A stretch of 64,000 bases of DNA from Clusia tigrina. Its lineage: Eukaryota > Arthropoda > Insecta > Diptera > Clusiidae. The notes below the pieces were generated by a model. That model ran no database searches and was not told where the DNA came from. It saw nothing but the letters and a program-made list of their open reading frames with translations. This document shows positions 10,435-21,212 of this stretch, in pieces. Location: assembly GCA_920105625.2 (NCBI GenBank), contig OV050030.1, forward strand, positions 88,087,152-88,151,151. Direction: 5' to 3'. Each line of letters opens with the position of its first letter. Position 1 is the first letter of the stretch. The position numbers were made by a program, and so were the translations under genes.

Positions 10435-11865
10435 TTGCGGACTTTTGATGCAATACTAGGTAATGATACCTTGAAGGAACTTTCTGCAATCATTCACACA
10501 GCTGATAATTACTTTACAATAACGAATGGTATGAAAATACCAATTTACCAATATATGTCGCAGGACGTGAGCAATCTGGAAATACGAGTTGAACACCTTT
10601 CTGAGAACAAAACATCAACTATGATGAAAATCATAGAATCTCACAAGAATCTTTTTGCAGATCCTGATGAAAAATTAACTTACACAACGAGAGTACAGGG
10701 TGAAATTCGTACAACTACGGACGAGCCTACTTACACAAGAAACTATCCTTACCCAATGGCTCTGAAAAATGTTGTCGAGGAAGAAATAAGCAAATTATTA
10801 AAAGACGGGATCATAAGACCATCTCATTCTCCCTATAATTCACCCATATGGGTCGTGCCGAAAAAAGAGGATGCATCTGGAAAGAGGAAGTACAGAGTCG
10901 TAGTGGATTTTAGAAAATTGAATGCGGTTACTGTAGCAGACAAATATCCAATACCAGAAGTTGGGGAAGTTTTATCTCAACTGGGCGGCAACAAATTCTT
11001 TACGGTAATTGATCTGAAAAGTGGTTTTCATCAAATACCGCTCAGGCAAGAAGACATCGAGAAAACGGCATTCTCAGTGAACAATGGGAAGTACGAGTTC
11101 ACAAGGCTTCCGTTTGGATTAAAAAATGCCCCATCAATATTCCAGAGAGCATTGGATGATATTCTAAGAAACTTCATCGGAAGGACTTGTTATGTCTATA
11201 TCGATGACATAATTATATTCAGTAAAGACGAAGAATCACATTTTAAACATTTGAAGGAAATCTTTTGTACGTTGGCAGAGGCAAATATGAGAGTGCAGTT
11301 AGATAAATGCGTCTTCTTTAAAAGAGAAGTTGAATTTCTTGGTTTCAAAGTATCTGAGAGTGGCATAAGTTCAATAAAGGACAGAGTGGATGCCATGGTA
11401 AGAATTCCTTACCCTAAAACTTTGAGGCAATTAAGATCTTTTTTGGGGCTTTGCAATTACTATAGAAGATTCATAAAGGGTTATGCCGATATAGCTAAAC
11501 CCCTAACTGCTATGCTGAGGGGCCCAAATGGTTCAATTCCCAGGTCCGAGTCCAGCAAAGTAAAAATAGTACCCGGTTGTAAGGAAATGAAGGCAATGGA
11601 TTATTTAAAGATGGCTTTATTATCTCGAGAAGTTATGCTTTTTTACCCAAACTACGAGAAAGAATTTCATCTAACGACCGATGCCTCCAACGTAGCCCTC
11701 GGAGCCGTGCTTAGCCAGGACGATAGGCCAATAGCATTTATTTCCAGAGTATTGTCGGAAACGGAGGAAAACTATGCTACAAATGAGAGAGAGATGCTAG
11801 CTATAGTATGGGCCCTACATATCTTCAGAAACTACCTATATGGAACTGCTAGAATTATAATTTAA
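10435..11865 (+). CDS. pol: Gypsy reverse transcriptase and RNase H (N-terminal part)
   Basis: A 476-aa open frame. It shows the end of protease (FDAILGNDTL), the RT fingers (YRVVVDFRKLN), motif A (FFTVIDLKSGFHQI), motif B (FGLKNAPSIFQRA) and the catalytic YIDD at about residues 259-262. RNase H begins at LTTDASNVALGAVLS and includes the ATNEREMLAIVW helix. It stops at a TAA (11863-11865) inside RNase H. The same frame continues after it, so one substitution probably created the stop. Confidence 0.9.
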   Translation: MRTFDAILGNDTLKELSAIIHTADNYFTITNGMKIPIYQYMSQDVSNLEIRVEHLSENKTSTMMKIIESHKNLFADPDEKLTYTTRVQGEIRTTTDEPTYTRNYPYPMALKNVVEEEISKLLKDGIIRPSHSPYNSPIWVVPKKEDASGKRKYRVVVDFRKLNAVTVADKYPIPEVGEVLSQLGGNKFFTVIDLKSGFHQIPLRQEDIEKTAFSVNNGKYEFTRLPFGLKNAPSIFQRALDDILRNFIGRTCYVYIDDIIIFSKDEESHFKHLKEIFCTLAEANMRVQLDKCVFFKREVEFLGFKVSESGISSIKDRVDAMVRIPYPKTLRQLRSFLGLCNYYRRFIKGYADIAKPLTAMLRGPNGSIPRSESSKVKIVPGCKEMKAMDYLKMALLSREVMLFYPNYEKEFHLTTDASNVALGAVLSQDDRPIAFISRVLSETEENYATNEREMLAIVWALHIFRNYLYGTARIII

Positions 11866-12369
11866 ACTGACCACCAGCCCCTAACATATGCACTGAGTAA
11901 CAAAAATAGTAATGTCAAGATGAAAAGGTGGAAGGCGATTCTCGAGGAATATAACTATGAAATTAGGTACAAACCAGGGAAATCTAACGTGGTAGCAGAT
12001 GCTCTCTCTAGAACACCAACGACCAACGTGAACTCTTTAACTGGAACCGTTCATAGCCATGAAAGTTCTGCGGAAAATTTGGTACCCAGCGTGGAGGGTC
12101 CTATAAATGCATTAAAAAATCAGATATTCCTTTGTGTGGACGAAGTGCCGTCATATCAATTCCAAATTATATTCCCTGGGTATCATAGACATACAATTGT
12201 AGAAAGGGAGTATGATCAGAATAACCTCCTAGCCTTATTGAAAAGATACTTGAACCCCTCTGTGAATAATGGTATAAAGGCACCAGAATTTCTAATGGGT
12301 AAAATCCAGGAAATCTATCCTCTGCACTTGTTGAATTATAAGGTTCACTTCACACAAAAATTCGTGTAG
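11866..12369 (+). pseudogene. pol: Gypsy RNase H C-terminus and linker to integrase
   Basis: Continues the RT frame past the TAA: TDHQPLTYAL, then KRWKAILEEYNYEIRYKPGKSNVVADALSRTP, the conserved end of RNase H. After that comes the low-conservation linker. A TAG at 12367 ends the frame before the integrase zinc domain. Confidence 0.85.
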
Positions 12370-13319
12370 GACGTGACCTCAGAAAATGACCAGGAAAATG
12401 TCATTATTGATACTCACAACAGGGCCTCAGAAATGCAGCGGAAAATAAATTACAGATTTTGGAGAAATGTTATTTCCCAGGCATGTTTGCCAAGATAAAG
12501 AGAATAGTGAAACTTTGCTCAACATGTAAGAAGAACAAATACGATAGGCACCCCAATGATCCGAAGTTAGGGGAAACGCCTATACCTTCATATCCCGGCC
12601 AGGTAGTGCATATTGACATATTTTCAACAGACAAAAAATTGGTAATGACAGCCTTGGATAAATTCACCAAGTACGCACAAGTTAAATTGTTAACGGGAAA
12701 ATCTATTGAGGATGTGAGAAGACCCCTAAGAGGACTGCTATTCTTCTTTGGCGTACCAAAAACTATCGTCATCGATAATGAGAAGTCTCTGAATTCCGCC
12801 ACTATTCTGTTTATGATGAGGGATGAATTGAACATCGAAGAGTTCACTACTCCTCCTTACAGAAGCGAAGCAAACGGTCAAGTCGAAAGATTTCATTCAA
12901 CTCTTGCTGAATTGTTAAGATGTTTAAAGGGCGAAGGGGTATGCAGAAATTTCGAAGAACTCCTTGAAAAAGCAGTGAACGAGTATAATCATTCGATACA
13001 CTCGACTGTTGAGAGGAAACCTGTTGATTTGTTTTTTGGGAGAACTGTAGATTTTTCTCCAGGTAGCCATGACAGAACTAGACAGTCGAATATGGAAAAA
13101 ATCCAAGAAAAACAGAAACGTAGTTTAGAATATCATAACAAACGAAAACAAAACGACCAACAATACATTCCAGGCCAGACAGTCTTCGTTAAAATCAATA
13201 AGAGATTAGGGACAAAGTTATCAGAGCGATTTAAAGAAGAAATAGTAAAAGAAAACAGGAATTCTACAATAGTCACCGAAAGCGGAAGAATTGTACACAA
13301 GAGACATATTAGAAATTAA
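12370..13319 (+). CDS. pol: Gypsy integrase
   Basis: The long open frame is 12459-13319 (286 aa). It holds the CSTCKKNKYDRHP part of the zinc domain, the DDE core with D (HIDIFSTDKK), D (IVIDNEKSLN) and E (SEANGQVERFHS), and the C-terminal chromatin/DNA-binding region ending in a GRIVHKRHIRN segment. The first histidines of the zinc motif lie upstream in the 12370-12458 region. All three catalytic residues are present. Confidence 0.9.
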
Positions 13320-13326
13320 TTCACAA

Positions 13327-13340
13327 CTCCTATTTTACAG
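13327..13340 (+). promoter_or_regulatory. Predicted env splice acceptor
   Basis: Pyrimidine-rich CTCCTATTTTACAG with AG at 13339-13340. It lies just before a hydrophobic signal-peptide-like segment in the env frame and overlaps the end of pol, as in other errantiviruses. Pairs with the donor at 8668. Confidence 0.65.
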
Positions 13341-14844
13341 ATTATTAATCTTGACGGCATTATGTGCTGGCGAAATACAAATATTGGATTACTCGAATTC
13401 AAAATTATTGGCAATGCATTCCGGATTGGCTAAAGTCCAGACCGGAACTTTCAAGATAGTTCATACGATTGATTTACGGAGCTACGATAACCTGATCCAT
13501 GAAATGGAAGATAATATTGTTCGGAATATTACCTTAAACCATCCCCTGATCCCTTACCTTAAATACACAATATCCCAAATTAAATCCTACATATCACGAT
13601 TAAAACCAAATGTAAAGTCTAAACGATCACTGGATTTCCTCGGTAGTGCATGGAAATGGATTGCTGGAGATAATTCAGAAAAAGATAGATGACGTTTTGG
13701 AAAATAATAGCAATCAAATTGTGATAAATCGTCTGTCACTAGAGAAAATAAATAAACTCACGAACACCACAAACGAAATAATAAAAATCTTAAAAACAGA
13801 ACAAAATCTTCATGATGAAATAATATTAGAATGGAAATATAAACTTGAACTTCTAAAAGAAGATGTTGCGAATATTGAATTTGCAATTCATTTGGCAAAA
13901 GTAAATATAGTTAATTCATTTATCCTTTCATCTTTCGAAGTCGAAATCCTAAATGACATATTTAGTAAAAGTAATATTCCATTTTCTAGTACTAATGAAC
14001 TACTGCACTTTGCAGAAGTAAAAATTGCTCTCGAGGGTTACAATATACTTTACATATTAAGTGTTCCGACAACAGATACTGAAAATTGTATTAGATTACT
14101 AATTAAGGCTATCAAAAGGGAAAATATTGTAACTAGGCTAGATTATGAATACGTCCTAGACTGTAAGAATAAGAAAAGAATATTTGGATTAAAAAAGAAA
14201 TGTAAAACATACAATAGTTTATCAATATGTAGTCCTGAAACTTATGACGATGTCACAGATTCCCCGTGCATCCCGAAACTTTTGGCGAGTCAGACATCAA
14301 AGTGCACCACCACCAATAACGAACACATTTTTACAACAGAAGAAATTGAGGATGGCATTTTATTTTTGAACCAATTCAGTGGACAAATTGATGTTGACAA
14401 CTCAACCATGTGGCTCAATGGATCGTATGTAATTCACCACTATAATTCTACGGTCCGAGTAAACAACAGGACATACCTATCCAGACAAATCACTACAACA
14501 AAACCTCTTTGCCTTAATTCAACCCATGAGCTCCAACGCTGAAGAAAGAACATTATCTCTGGAACTAATCAATGAAATCAATTTTAAAAAATTCTTTGGC
14601 AATCCGTAAACTTAAATCGATAAACCAAATAAGTCTATCATTGAACTTGGGAATGGTATCGACTTTCCTGCTAATTGGGGTTTTCGTTCTTGCAAAATAC
14701 TGGAAGAAATGGAGAAACATCAAACCTAAACCAGTTGAAAATGTTATCGAAGAGCCTCAACAAGATAATCAACCTACAAATGATTTTACCAGGATATCGA
14801 GTAATGACAAGAAAAAGAGATTCCACAGCCTGCCATTCTTTTGA
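13341..14844 (+). pseudogene. env: Gypsy envelope glycoprotein, frameshifted
   Basis: Errantivirus Env belongs to the family related to baculovirus F proteins. Visible parts: a hydrophobic leader just after the acceptor; a surface region (to about 13620); a basic Lys/Arg cluster followed by a hydrophobic stretch (about 13615-13660), the usual cleavage site and fusion-peptide position; a long helical region; N-glycosylation sites (NGS, NST); and a membrane anchor at about 14640-14700 with a basic cytoplasmic tail. Frame changes near 13650-13690 and 14530-14570 split it in three, so this copy cannot make full-length Env. Confidence 0.85.
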
Positions 14845-14867
14845 TGTTCCATTCGAGGACGTATGGA

Positions 14868-14881
14868 ACAAGAGGGGGAGG
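14868..14881 (+). promoter_or_regulatory. Polypurine tract of the gypsy element
   Basis: A purine run (AAGAGGGGGAGGAG) immediately upstream of the 3' LTR; it primes plus-strand DNA synthesis. Confidence 0.85.
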
Positions 14882-15180
14882 AGTTAACGTATAATACATT
14901 TGTCCACACACGAGCATACAACGCAGACATTGTGTCAGCAGCAATATTCCAGCGGGATCCTATTGCACTTGGGAACGGGTAAAGGTATTTAGCAACGTTC
15001 CCACACTCATCACTCGGCGCGTGGACTACGTCAGCAGTTTATGTCTTTTGTTAAGTTATGTTAAGATCATTATTGTTTGTAAACTTCAGTCCGGTTTTGT
15101 TCATAAATAAAGTAAGACGTGTTGCTAATCCAACACACAACTTTTTTAAAAAATTAAATTAAATTAATATTTGGTTAATT
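14882..15180 (+). repeat. Gypsy 3' LTR
   Basis: Starts AGTTAACG and ends GGTTAATT; followed by the target copy TATA. A few substitutions and one short indel separate it from the 5' LTR. Confidence 0.95.
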
Positions 15181-15184
15181 TATA

Positions 15185-15385
15185 TATTCAAACACATATG
15201 CATATAAATATACATATACATATACATATACATTTACTTATATATGTACATATAGATATACATATAAACATATATACTTTTACGCACATACATACTCGTC
15301 TAAATATATTCTTACTTATATATATACATATACGTATAAATATACATTAAAATATACATAAACAACATAAATATTCGTGAACATA
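15185..15385. repeat. Degenerate ATACAT array
   Basis: Imperfect hexamer-like ATACAT/TATACA repeats. The same array resumes at 16019, so the MITE between them inserted into it. The left flank is also the gypsy target. Confidence 0.85.
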
Positions 15386-16018
15386 TCGCACCCTAAATAC
15401 AAAAGTGACACAACTCAAAATTTTCAATTGTTCAGGAGAGACAAAAAACTGTTTATGTAAAAATGGTTGCAATATTTAAAAAAAATTCAATCCCAATATG
15501 AAAATGGTTAATTTTAAAGAAGGTTTTGCTATAATTGTTTTAGTTTTATATTGTGGAGGTTGAAATAAAATAGAATTTTGAGTTATGACTTTTTAACTGA
15601 AATTTTTTCGATTGATTAGTTATATTATCTCAAGTTGTGTCTCTTTAACTGATAAAATGCTTTAATTTTTTAATTGTCCTATTCGCCACAATGCCACAAT
15701 GCAAAATAATACACCACAAACTTGATCACTTTTTACAGTAATGACGACACAACTCAAAATAACACTGTTTGTGTGTAACAAAAGAAGTCAGTTGTACTTG
15801 AGCACATTGGCGCAACTAAAAATAGCTCTCTTTAGTTGATAGTGTACAAGCAACGTAATTAACTTAAAAACAGACATAACGGAATTTTTCCAGCTAAAGA
15901 AGATAGTGATGATAACAAAATTTTTATAGCAGTTAGAGTGTGTACTGCCAATTAATTTATGGAAAAAAGTACATTTTGGAAAATTTTGAGTTGTGTCACT
16001 TTTGTATTTAGGGTGCGA
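15386..16018. mobile_element. 633-bp inverted-repeat element (MITE), TA-flanked
   Basis: A 40-base perfect terminal inverted repeat starting TCGCACCCTAAATACAAAAG, flanked by TA on both sides, suggests a Tc1/mariner-type non-autonomous element. The motif GACACAACTCAAAAT from within the inverted repeat recurs internally in both orientations (about 15575, 15636 and 15743). No coding capacity is seen. Confidence 0.9.
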
Positions 16019-16243
16019 TATGCATATACATATCAATGCAATATACATATATTTACACATATACATATACGAATTGATATACATACACATTTACATATTC
16101 CAATACCTTTGCATACACATATGCAAATATATAAATATCCATGTAGATATAAATATACATTTACATAAAAATATACATTTACATGTGCATATACATATAC
16201 GTATACATATACTTTTACCAATACACATACATATTCATATATA
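16019..16243. repeat. Degenerate ATACAT array (continuation)
   Basis: Continues the array of 15185-15385 and ends at the 5' end of the R1-like LINE. Confidence 0.85.
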
Positions 16244-16481
16244 GGGCCGAGCTTTAGGTTACTATGGGGATCAGCAGGTGGTGAATAGCTAAACGCTCTA
16301 CAGACATGTAGGTCAGCTGCGAATATGAAGTGAGCAGTCCCCGACCATTAGTGGCAGGAATGGAGGGCGTGTCATAAAAGGTCACAAAAGCCTAATGAAA
16401 TTACTGGGACAGGGCGAGTCGATGCCGCCCCTTAAATAAGTATCATACAACCTTGGGCCGGATTAAGGTGTTATACGACCC

Positions 16482-17990
16482 GTGCCGAGAATCAACGTGA
16501 CTGAGGGTCCAGTCTTAAAAATAGCTCAGTCACTAACGGAGTATCCGGATACCTGGCGTCCTCCGGATTTTCTAGCCTTATCTGTATATAGCGGATCTCT
16601 GGACAGATCGACCACCCTATCACCGCAACTCGTGGGATATAATATGCCAAATACAACAAACAAAACAACCTCAAAGACCGGTCCTCTTCTAACTCCGGCG
16701 CGGAGCGAGGTTCCCAACACTAGAGGGGAGTGCATGGGCGAGCGTACGGACCTTTCAAGAAGAGCGTGGTTCTTGCCAGCTCTCCGAAGGATCCCACGCG
16801 TAGCAGACTACCAGATGATAGCAGTAACAACTAATCGTCAACACCTGCAGCTAGCAATGCTCTCGCAGTTCCCAATCACATATCTTTTTGGAAACTTGGG
16901 GAGCAGATCTCGTTCTACCGGAAATGCTCCAAGATGGAAAGAGGCACACCATTCATCAACCAATGCGGGAATGCGATTGAGAGCATCAGGGCGATATACG
17001 CCTTTTTTTCTTGCTTTCAGCGATAGAAGCGAAGGATGAAGCTCCCAAACAAATTATAAGAAGGCATAACTCGTCCCAAACATTGCCATGTTGCATACCA
17101 GATGTGAATCAGAAGAGAAAAAAGCACACTGATCTCGAGACACAACCCACGAAACGGATAGCTACACCACAGCATGTTGGGAAGAAGCTCACCAATAGGC
17201 GCCACCCCGAAGTCACGGAGAAAAATGGACGAGAAATCCCTGCGGCCAAACAAAGTTAGGACACACATGCCCAACCAAATCAGATACAACACAGGAAACC
17301 GAGGTCCCGACCGAGAACGGACGCTTTGATAATCACAGCTACGTCCGAGCAAACATATGCGGAGATCATTCGGACCATTAAGGGCTATGGTGCGCTGAAA
17401 TAACTGGGTGAGAACGTGAAGGCTGTGCGGCGCACAGCAAGTAATGAGCGACTGCTGGAACCGAAGCGAGCACCGGAAAACAGCGCCGCGATGTACCAAG
17501 TTGTAGTGGTAGGCATCCTAGTCGAAAAGGCGAAAGTTCTGTCGAAGACTCGTTCCATAACGGTCCAGCTAAGGGATCTCGATGAGTTCACAACAGCATC
17601 GGAAGTATGTGACGCATTACATAGGCAGTGAGGCATGGAACGTCCGGACGAGGCGTCAGTCCGCAGCTTGCGAAAGAGCCTACGTCTGCCTCATGGACGA
17701 TGATACAGCAAAGGTGCTGAAGGTGAAGCGTATACGCATCGGCTGGGTCTTGTGCCGAGTACGCGGGAGCATTTCTCCCTCCAGATGCTTCAAGTGTTGG
17801 GGCTATAACCACCTAGCACATAACTGCAAGGACACGGTAGACCGCAACAAATAATGTAGAAAATGTGGTGAAGAAGGACACCTAGCGGCGGCGTGCACCA
17901 ATAAAGAAAAATGTGCGCAATGCGAAGGAGGTCACACAGCTGGCAGCTCCCGCTGTATGGCACGTCAAAAGGCGGTGCAGAGAGGTGGGT
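16482..17990 (+). pseudogene. R1-like LINE ORF1 (nucleic-acid-binding protein), broken
   Basis: Open pieces at 16482-17039, 17416-17631 and 17582-17854 lie in different frames. The recognisable part is RIRIGWVLCRVRGSISPSRCFKCWGYNHLAHNC, then CRKCGEEGHLAAAC and CAQCEGGH: three CCHC knuckles typical of R1/LOA-type ORF1. A TAA after DRNK (17852) interrupts it. The N-terminal part (16482-17039) is not recognisable; its first 110 bases match the nested LINE. Confidence 0.75.
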
Positions 17991-18059
17991 GATGAAAATC
18001 GTACAACTCAATCTTAACCACTGCGTTGCTGCACAGGACTTGTTGCGGCAAAACTTTAC

Positions 18060-18547
18060 GGGGGCAGTTCGACCCGGACGCGAGCAGCAAAGCGGTGCAA
18101 TGGACGCTGGGAGGTAGGATTTGCCAAAACAAACCGAATGCACCCAACTCTAGTTTCACTTGGATAAAGCTCGACGGAATATACTTCTTCTCGTGTTTCG
18201 CTCCGCTGACTATGGACATAGCGCTTTTTGAACGAATGCTAACGAAACTGGTCGCGCAAGCGAGAAGCAAAGTTCCAGCACTTATAGCGGGAGACTTCAG
18301 TGCTTGGGGCAGCAGAAGCACAAACCGCAGGGCCAGAATGCTGATGGAGTTTCTTGCTACGTTGGATGTTGAACTCTTAAACATAAGGTAACATACATTT
18401 GAGGCTGGGTCGAAACGATCTGCAGTGGATCTTCTCTCACATTTCAATCGCGAACGCAGCTACAAGGAGCATTTTGGATTTCCACATACACACAGCGACC
18501 ATAGAGCCATCGTCATCCAGCTGAGGCACAACATGCAGCCGTCATGA
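18060..18547 (+). pseudogene. LINE apurinic-like endonuclease domain
   Basis: Frame with IAGDFSAWGS (metal-binding/active-site Asp-Phe-Asn/Ser region) and, after an in-frame TAA at about 18389, HSDHRAIVIQL, the terminal SDH motif. R1-like. The N-terminal half is out of frame or missing. Confidence 0.8.
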
Positions 18548-18566
18548 GTAATAAAAGTACAAACAA

Positions 18567-18769
18567 GTGGTTGGAGATAACATGCATTTGATGCTGAAGT
18601 CTTTCAACGGCGCGTTCTCGCTCATCATGGCAAACATCGGAGGATCACGCTTCAGCAGAAGGAGACTTCTGGCAAGGGTCACGATCTCCATATTGTTGTA
18701 TGCTGCGCCAGTATGGGCAGACGCTACGCAGAAGGCATCATATTTCGCTGGCATCCCGGTAATGTATCG
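18567..18769 (+). pseudogene. R1-like RT C-terminal segment
   Basis: FSLIMANIGGSRFSRRRLLARVTISILLYAAPVW matches the thumb region downstream of the RT active site, like 44820-44900. The catalytic motifs that should lie upstream are deleted. It continues at 21213 after the nested insertion. Confidence 0.8.
18760..18769. repeat. 10-bp target duplication, left copy
   Basis: TAATGTATCG here and at 21213-21222 flank the nested LINE. Confidence 0.85.
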
Positions 18770-18775
18770 CGGGGG

Positions 18776-18848
18776 GTTGAAGCGTCAGTTTTCGTTGAAG
18801 CGTAAGTTTCGCTGAAGCTTAAGTTTCGTTGAAACATAAATTTTCGCA
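18776..18848 (+). repeat. Four 18-bp tandem repeats at the LINE 5' end
   Basis: Degenerate units of the form GTTGAAGCGTAAGTTTC repeated four times just inside the nested LINE. Tandem 5' repeats are common LINE promoter modules; function unknown here. Confidence 0.8.
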
Positions 18849-19429
18849 GGATACTCAAAGAAGGTTGCTGGGTAGGCCAGGGCGGGTCGTTCAAACCCGT
18901 CCGTCCATCAAAGCAGGCCTTTTACGAAAAGAAGGCGGCCATCTTAGCGATTATAGTTTTAGGAATATTAGCCTCTATTCCATCTAGACCGATAGTGCGT
19001 AGCGAGGTAACCCTGCTATTTATAACAGAAAACCACGGATCTAGACTGAGGAGTCAATAAACACCTCCCAGGATACAGTGTGTGGAGGAGCAAACCTCTA
19101 TAAAAAACCTCTGAGTTGGAGCAAGATGTCATACGACCCGTGTCGATGCTCAGCCTGGCTGGGGACCCAGGTCCAAAAAAAATAGTCCAGTCTCTAACGG
19201 AGTGCTCCGGATACTTGGCGTCCTCCGGTTCTATATAGCCTTAATATGGATGCGCTGATAGAGACGATACTCGCCAGCAGGAAGGTAACTGCCAGTTTCA
19301 GTACCTACACCTTAAGCAGACAAGTCTGCAGAGGCACTCCTTAGGGAGGAGTCCTCTCCCCTGCTCTATAATTTGGCGGTAAATTAATTACTGCTACCCC
19401 TAGAGAGGAGGATTGCCATGTCGTCGCCT

Positions 19430-21022
19430 ATGCTGATTACTTGTCAATTGTGATTAGAGGAAAATATCCAAACACTCTTATGGATATTGTATGCTCTTGC
19501 ATGGCCACGCTTACTGGTTGGACGGGAAGAAGGAGATGAGGGTTAAACCCCAATAAAATGGAATTAATCCTCTTTTCCAAGAAAAATAGATCTCCTAAGG
19601 TCTCCCCGCTAACATACAAAGGTGTGGAAATTCCGATGAAGGAGGCAGTTAGATATTTGGGACTAGTACTAGATAGGAAACTTACCTGGAAACCCAATAT
19701 TGAAGAAAGAGTCAGAAAGGCCAACATTGCTTTGTACACATGTAAAAAAGCGGTCGGAATCAGGTGGGGGCTATCCCCACGAATTATGCACTGGCTATAC
19801 ATTTCGGTGGTCAGACCCATATTGCTATATGGAATACTGGTATGGTGGCCAGCCACTCAGAAACAAAGCTATTTGAAGCTTCTGAGCAAGGTCCAAAGAA
19901 CGGCTTTTTTATGCATCTCTGGTGCCGCTCTGGGACCACGCCTACTAAGGCTTTAGAAGTAATACTCAACCGACCTACATTAGAGCTGGTAGGGAAACAA
20001 GTGGCCGCCACATCGGCACTAATGCTGAAATGTGCGGCGTTATGGCATGATCGGCAGATTGGTCACTCGACTATTGCGCATACCTGGAGTAATTCTATCC
20101 AACACATTGACCACTCTATACCTAATCTCAACTGCGATAGGCACTTCCAGACATATATTCCGTCTAGAAGAGTGTGGCAAACACCAATGCCATGGAGAAG
20201 GGGGGAACTTAATTTCTACACTGACGGAGCCAAACTTGACGATAGAGTCGGTTTTGGAGTTTCCTCACAAGAACTGGGACTGGAACTTTCTTTCCGTCTC
20301 CCCGACCACTGCAGTGTTTATAAAGCAGAGGTCCTAGCCATAAAGGAAGTAGCCGTCTACTTAAATAGACATGCCGTAACAAAAAATATTATAAATATCT
20401 ACTCGGATAGCCAGGCGGCCATCTTGTCAATGAATTCGGTGGCACTGAAATCAAAGGTTTCTCAGGACTGCCGAGAAGCAATAAATGATATCAGTACCGT
20501 TTTCAAGGTACGCCTTATATGGGTTCCGGGGCATAGTGATATTGCGGGAAACTGTTGTGCTGATGACTTAGCGAGACGGAGTACCAACCTTCCTTTAGGC
20601 ACGGACAGATGTGAGATTGGAATACCAATTGCCACCTGTAAACTGATGCTGAAGGAGAGGGTCGTGCATGAGACCAATGGGTCATGGGTACAAGAGGGCA
20701 CTTGCTTAACGACTAGGCTAATGTGTCCGGAACTTAATAGAAGGAAAACTAGAGACTTGCTTGCCCTGCCGAGAGAGAATATCTCTAAGGTGGTGGCTTG
20801 TATAACTGGTCACTGGCTTTTCGGGAGACATGCTCTCAGGCTGGGAGTATTCTCTCATGAATACTGCAGAAGCTGTGGGGATGAGGAGGAGAAGGAGACT
20901 GTGGAACATATCTTCTGTAGTTGCCCCGCTCTGGCTAGAAGCAGAGCGGGCTCTTTAGGCAAATACGCTTTTTGCTCTCTTACAGAGGTGCGCGAAGGTC
21001 AAACAAATCCTGCGCTTTATTA
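19430..21022 (+). pseudogene. LINE RT C-terminus, RNase H and cysteine domain
   Basis: Frame 19558-19956 carries the RT thumb (VRYLGLVLDRKLTW, ISVVRPILLYG). It shifts by one base near 19930 into frame 19764-21023, which carries RNase H with YTDGAKLDD, KAEVLAIKEV, IYSDSQAA and WVPGHSDIAGNCCADDLARR (the D-E-D-D set visible). The end is CRSCG...HIFCSCP, the C-terminal cysteine motif. RNase H removes RNA from the first-strand hybrid. One frameshift and no catalytic YADD, so non-functional. Confidence 0.85.
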
Positions 21023-21103
21023 GGGCTTCGAAACGGTTCGACGAGTGAATCGGAGGTGCGTTGTAGCGCGGTGGTATCAAATGGACCCATGGTGGTCTGA
21101 GTG

Positions 21104-21157
21104 AGCTGGTCCTTGGACTGGCTGCCACTAATGTGGCAGCCAGTCCAAGGACCAGCT
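21104..21157. repeat. Perfect 25-bp inverted repeat with 4-base loop
   Basis: Arms 21104-21128 and 21133-21157 are exact reverse complements separated by TAAT. It lies in the LINE 3' UTR, after the stop of the RNase H frame and before the tail repeats. Confidence 0.95.
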
Positions 21158-21212
21158 AATGCCTAAAATAACCAGCTAATGCCTAAAAAATAGGCTAATG
21201 CCTAAAATAACC
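21153..21212 (+). repeat. LINE 3' tail of 20-bp repeats
   Basis: About three copies of a unit containing GCTAATGCCTAAAATAAC. I-type LINEs end in short tandem repeats instead of poly-A, and this fits that pattern. Confidence 0.8.

Larger units (their letters stand above)
7562..15180 (+). mobile_element. Gypsy-family errantivirus, complete with both LTRs
   Basis: About 7.6 kb with two LTRs (303 and 299 bases) starting AGTTAAC and ending GTTAATT. The 4-bp target duplication TATA is at 7558-7561 and 15181-15184. Internal order is primer site, leader, gag, protease, RT, RNase H, integrase, env, polypurine tract. This is the Ty3/gypsy errantivirus plan. The LTRs are close in sequence, suggesting fairly recent insertion, but pol and env carry stops and frameshifts. 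Confidence 0.95.
18770..21212 (+). mobile_element. I/LOA-type LINE with RNase H, nested
   Basis: About 2.4 kb between 10-bp duplications. It holds a short 5' region with tandem repeats, a fragment shared with 16466-16580, the C-terminal RT, RNase H, a cysteine domain, a 3' palindrome and a tail of 20-bp repeats. RNase H after RT places it in the I/LOA group. ORF1, endonuclease and RT catalytic core are missing. Confidence 0.85.

Noticed and set aside
15185..16243. CRISPR-like array from regularly spaced ATACAT motifs
   Set aside because: Eukaryotic DNA; simple repeats without constant spacers.
17017..17499. Minus-strand frame of 160 aa, and the like at 36159-36890 (243 aa) and 9534-9965
   Set aside because: Antisense shadows of LINE ORF1, env and gag with no recognisable domain.
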